Both the position numbers and the translations under genes were made by a program. Below, piece by piece: positions 62,491 through 64,000 of a DNA stretch of 64,000 bases. The stretch is taken from positions 65,559,730-65,623,729 of the forward strand of contig NW_023604295.1 of the NCBI RefSeq assembly GCF_014898055.3, written 5' to 3'. The notes under the pieces are model-generated. The model did no database searches and had not been told where the DNA came from. It saw only the letters and a program-made list of their open reading frames with translations. The DNA is from Talpa occidentalis. Its lineage: Eukaryota > Chordata > Mammalia > Eulipotyphla > Talpidae. Position 1 is the stretch's first letter. Every line of letters begins with the position of its first letter.

Positions 62491-64000
62491 AACAGAACAT
62501 AAAATTACATATTTTACATGGAAAGTCTTCAGGCAATACAGTAGTTCTTTAGTTGAAAGACAGATAAAGCTTAATTAAATATTTGATGAAATGTTATGGT
62601 TGGGCTGTAGACTTGAGTTCAGAAAGAGAAGAAAAGCAGAAGTAAGAAGGATTGGGTTTTTGACACACGCCAGAATTTTGCCATCTTACTGGGTGAAATT
62701 TCTCTCCTAGTTACCACCATGTACTGTGGGTAATTACTATCAGCAGGTAACTATTGTTAATTATGTTGGAGTGAATATGAAATAAAAGAAATAATGAAAG
62801 TATATCAAAATGAAAAAAAGGAAGGAAAGGAAAATAGGTTTCTTTTGGGGAAGAGTTTTCTGATTCTCAATAAACTATGCCCAGTTCGCATCAGCAACAG
62901 AAATGTTCCCAAATGTGTGAACTTCATAGAGGTTCCAGAGATTCATTTATAAATTTCATCTGTTTTACATGTACTTGGTGGGGTGGGAGGTGGGGGTGGA
63001 GGAATGTATCTAGACCTGCAGCTAAGAATCTTTCATTTGGGCTTTTATTTTGATCTTTGCCAGCAAATATAGATTCTTATTTTTAAAGAGTTGTTATATG
63101 AAAGCCCAATAGGATATTTGGTGCTATTGGAACTTTGTGTGAGAAAAAAAAAAATCCGACTGATATAATTATTACAAAAGTCCCTTAGAAGTTTTCATTT
63201 GTAAAACTGGATTATGGCTCAGTAAAAATAATAATTTGTGAGAAAAAGAGTCAGTCACCTCAGATTTGCTCTCTGAAATTATTCTCCAGTCTCTATTCCC
63301 ATATGTGAAGCTTAGATACGACTTCAGTTTTGTTTTGTTTTGTTTTGTTTTTTCATTCTGGAACTGGAATTATTGCTAGAGAGCGGTGTTTTATTTGGTT
63401 TTTTACATTTGTTTCACAATTGCCTTATTTCATTGGGAATTTCCTTAAGTCTAATTTCTGTGGTCAGTTTGGACAAGACTGGGATATTGAAATAATTTTA
63501 CTTTAGTTTTCTTGATATTGTTATAAGTAATATGGGTTCTGGAGAAGACAGAGCTACTAGAGGGTCTAGGGACAAGTGTAATAAATTTCTATTTAATTCT
63601 TTCAGAAAAAATTAATTATCTGTCAAGCAACTACTCTGTGCATGTGGAGCCAAAGGTCAGAGTATGTATTAAGATCTAAGCTCAACTGAATAAGGACAAC
63701 AATACTTAAGGCAACTTGTGGTAGGCTTCAAACTCCTGTTCTATGGAGTTGCAAAGCAGGTCCTTTCAGTTTATTGAAGAAATCAAAGCAGTGTAATCAT
63801 TGCTCTTATATTGAATCGTTTGTTCCTTACAAAGGAAAAATGATATAACAGTAATCTTGTACATGGGTTGCTTCAAGTTTTCACAGAGAATTTATATTCG
63901 TATATTAGAACTTTTCCTAGGAAAAAGGTCCTCTTTTTTAGGAAAGAGGTCTTGATCAGAGGTTGATATAACAATATACTTTGGTCCAGTCTTAGCTTGT
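62491..64000. other. downstream flank, nothing recognised
   Basis: AT-rich DNA downstream of PROS1. It holds AATAAA hexamers at 62781 and 62869 that could serve as distal sites, a G-rich GGTGGGG tract near 62979-63000, and a short (TTTTG)n run at 63327-63352. No gene, RNA gene or named repeat is seen. Confidence 0.6.

Noticed and set aside
1..64000. CRISPR array, bacterial operon, tRNA or rRNA gene, or phage-type system
   Set aside because: The window is vertebrate nuclear DNA. tRNA-like boxes occur only within SINEs, and the repeats are microsatellites and retroelements.

Overview
This is mammalian nuclear DNA, AT-rich, with intron-split genes and many interspersed repeats. It holds the complete coding part of the vitamin K-dependent protein S gene, PROS1, on the + strand: 15 exons from the ATG at 8889 to the TAA at 61040, 675 codons plus stop, all junctions GT-AG. 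It also holds the first coding exon of the ciliary GTPase gene ARL13B on the - strand (2650..2708). The two genes are head to head, with about 6.2 kb between their start codons, the same arrangement I recall for human 3q11.

Layout. 1-2649 is ARL13B intron 1. 2530-3230 is a GC-rich, CpG-rich ARL13B promoter with a perfect RFX X-box match. 3231-8690 is intergenic DNA filled with old L1 pieces, two SINEs and a solitary retroviral LTR. 8690-8888 is the GC-rich PROS1 promoter and leader. 8889-61040 is PROS1, with a large intron 1 of 18.5 kb and thirteen smaller introns. 61041 to about 62110 is its 3'UTR, ending at an AATAAA at 62087. The rest is downstream flank.

The protein reads, in order: signal peptide, propeptide with a dibasic cleavage site, Gla domain with all 11 Gla positions, thrombin-sensitive loop, four EGF modules, and two laminin G (SHBG-like) domains. 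It looks intact and functional. It differs from the human protein, as I recall it, in the protease-sensitive loop (R49 is Gly, R60 is Leu) and by a one-codon deletion that removes the third N-glycosylation site.

Repeats. I count 25 copies of one tRNA-derived SINE family of about 260 bp, most with clear target-site duplications. There are two solo LTRs of one ERV family with 4-bp duplications, several MaLR-like LTRs and L1 fragments, and a roughly 0.95-kb tandem duplication in intron 1.

Organism. The content is that of a placental mammal. The SINE is neither Alu nor rodent B1/B2, and the gene is compact: 52 kb from start to stop, against about 100 kb for the human gene. Together these suggest a laurasiatherian, quite possibly a bat. 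The order is inference only; a SINE library search would settle it. I found no new gene system here. The notable items are repeat insertions at functionally sensitive places and protein-level changes in protein S.
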